The notes under the pieces were generated by a model that worked only from the letters and a program-made list of their open reading frames with translations, did no database searches and had not been told where the DNA came from. This document shows, one piece after another, positions 62,185 through 64,000 of a stretch of DNA of 64,000 bases. Numbering within the stretch: the first letter of the stretch is position 1; each line of letters begins with the position of its first letter. The position numbers were made by a program, and so were the translations under genes. Origin of the DNA: Ipomoea triloba (lineage: Eukaryota; Streptophyta; Magnoliopsida; Solanales; Convolvulaceae); assembly GCF_003576645.1 (NCBI RefSeq), contig NC_044923.1:16612785-16676784 (forward strand), in the 5' to 3' direction.

Positions 62185-62243
62185 CAACAATAACGACGAC
62201 GACGACGACAACAACAACAACATTATTGTTATTGTTATTGTTA

Positions 62244-62310
<67 letters not shown>

Positions 62311-62312
62311 TA
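62185..62312. repeat. Compound trinucleotide/hexanucleotide microsatellite
   Basis: (CAA)n, (CGA)n, (TTATTG)n and (TTA)n runs in succession, about 130 bp. ORFs on both strands here are repeat translations. Confidence 0.95.
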
Positions 62313-62993
62313 CTACTAGTACGCACATTATAGTATACAACACAAATAAGCTAATAATTACATAAAGATTAGGTAATAACTAAAATAAATTATGTAACCA
62401 AATATAAGCTAATATCAAGGTCCCCTTGGGATAGCTATTCTTTTTTACAAGGAGAATAGATCATATCTGGAATTCTAAGAACACTATTCTCAATAATAGA
62501 ATAACTTATTAAATAATGAGATAGTCTGTTCTCGAGAATACTTCCAATCGTAATCAATTCTATGAATTAAAAATGTTGTTAGATTCGCTTAGTTCATTCG
62601 AAATGAGGTGTATATGATTTGTTTTGATAGCAACCATACCTTTCAATAAGATCACTTATTTCCTATTTGCGTATTTGTTGATGTAAGATGTATGTGTCAA
62701 ATGTTTCATGCATAGTCACATCTATACTTTGAATAATGCACCATATGTGCAAATGTGCAATCAACCATTTCAACAAGCACGCTTCCATTATTGTTCATGC
62801 CTATGTGATATATATATAGATTAATGATCAAATGAAAACCCCTCATTCCTTCAGAACCTGCATACCAATATGAATGCACATAAATTATTTCAGGCGTAGA
62901 TGGTCTGCATTTATGTAGACGATTATGTGCATTTTTGTACAAGTTCGCATGTTCTCACGGGAATAGAGGTTCTCATTGAACCTTATATATATA

Positions 62994-63175
62994 CTAGTTT
63001 TTCTTATGCGCGCTACGCAAAAAGTAAGTGACCAATATTTGTATTTTGTATTAAAATTTTAAATTTATTTAAATTTTAATATAGTAAATAATAATAATAA
63101 TGTAAAATATTTTTATAAATTGTATATTTATATTTTAAAAAATAACTAAAATATAACTCTAATATTTAATGTGTA

Positions 63176-63223
<48 letters not shown>

Positions 63224-63426
63224 AGAAGATAAGAAAATATATGGTGGATGCATGTGCATAGTAACAATAGTGGAAAAGATAACGGAAGTTATAACAGTAG
63301 GAGTATATTTGTCCAAAATATTATATACTACAACTTTTATAGCATAACGTAAAAAAAAAAACTTAACGGAAAAAACGGACATAAATGAGGGGTATAACCT
63401 TCATTCACATTTATTATGTTTTTAAA
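62994..63426 (-). mobile_element. Non-autonomous Helitron, copy C
   Basis: Minus-strand copy of the A/B family. The 3' end at 62994 reads TTTTGCGTAGCGCGCATAAG...CTAG|T with the terminal hairpin. The 5' end TTTAAAAACATAATAA (about 63426) has lost the TC by mutation. A TTA run (about 63178-63223) sits at the place where copies A and B have an AAT run. Confidence 0.75.
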
Positions 63427-64000
63427 TATGTGTATGTGTAATAAGCTTTTAAAATTAGCATATAAAAAAATGGTGAAATAAACCTCCTAAGTAGAGTAAA
63501 TTGTGCAATTAAGCTCCCTAATTAAAAAACAAAGAAGACTTATACAAACATCTTAATTGGTAAAACATGTAACTACTGAGTTATAATCTTACATATTCAA
63601 CAGGTTAGAGACTTCCACATATTCTTTTATTTAAATGTGGTGATGATTTAGCCTGATATTAAGATGAACTAGGGCCGGTTTTTTATTTATTTATTTTTTT
63701 TATTTTTTATTTTTTATTTTTTATCTTGTTCTTATAAAAGCGCAACCATTAAAACCAACACTTAAAATATATGATTTTTACTTCAAGTTATCTTTGCAGA
63801 TTCAAGGCTTGAGGCATCATCTGTGCTGTTGGGAAAACAGAATGGTTTTGCTATGCTCAATTAATTAGGTCCTAATTATTAGAAGAGATATGTGATTTGG
63901 GATAAAATTGATAGTGTTTTAGGATTAATTGTAAATTTTTTTTTATTTCTTAAGTAGCTAGGTCAAAAATAAATATTGCGCCCTCTAAAAATTGAGACTC
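63427..64000. other. Gene-free AT-rich end of the window
   Basis: No coding feature. A T-rich TTTTTATTTTT run lies at 63690-63725. Confidence 0.5.

Noticed and set aside
62099..62365. Ile/Asn-rich ORFs
   Set aside because: Trinucleotide microsatellite translation.

Overview
The window is nuclear DNA of a flowering plant. Two genes have plant-type exon-intron structure: a PRP31 splicing factor and a spermidine synthase. The rest is very AT-rich intergenic DNA full of plant transposons (Helitrons, MITEs, tRNA-derived SINEs, a Ty3-type LTR element, CACTA and LINE relics). Gene sequences and repeat style suggest a eudicot, probably an asterid. Convolvulaceae is my guess only; nothing here proves it. 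Three N-runs (50221-50640, about 55723-55918, about 58255-58383) and single Ns at 2759 and 51028 mark assembly gaps or weak joins in low-complexity DNA.

Layout. 1-1500: an LTR-like tail. 1.5-9.2 kb: a duplicated, repeat-riddled block with foldback elements, a MITE, a Helitron, the 5' end of a dead CACTA transposon, and a small intron-free gene (7335-7574). 9.2-13.0 kb: a long non-coding LTR-like stretch carrying a GAGCTCG-rich MITE. 13.2-14.5 kb: a lectin-receptor-kinase fragment held between inverted repeats (Pack-type element). 15-19.5 kb: MITEs and a second copy of the small gene (18455-18667). 20.2-27.6 kb: PRP31 on the minus strand, eight coding exons. 27.6-45 kb: gene-free, with several Helitrons, foldbacks, SINEs, tandem arrays and a 3.4-kb Mutator-like element. 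45.5-49.25 kb: spermidine synthase, plus strand, nine coding exons. 50.8-55.2 kb: a structurally complete LTR retrotransposon that encodes only Gag. 55-64 kb: MITEs, gaps, a LINE tail and a Helitron.

The two housekeeping genes are unrelated in function (pre-mRNA splicing; polyamine synthesis) and show no sign of acting together. The small-gene pair is of unknown function. I found no defence, biosynthetic or regulatory system that looks clearly new. The most informative points are structural: a gag-only retrotransposon with intact ends, a SINE amplified in tandem through its own target-site duplication, paralogous empty sites that fix transposon boundaries exactly, a kinase fragment inside a TIR element, and the conserved small-gene pair.
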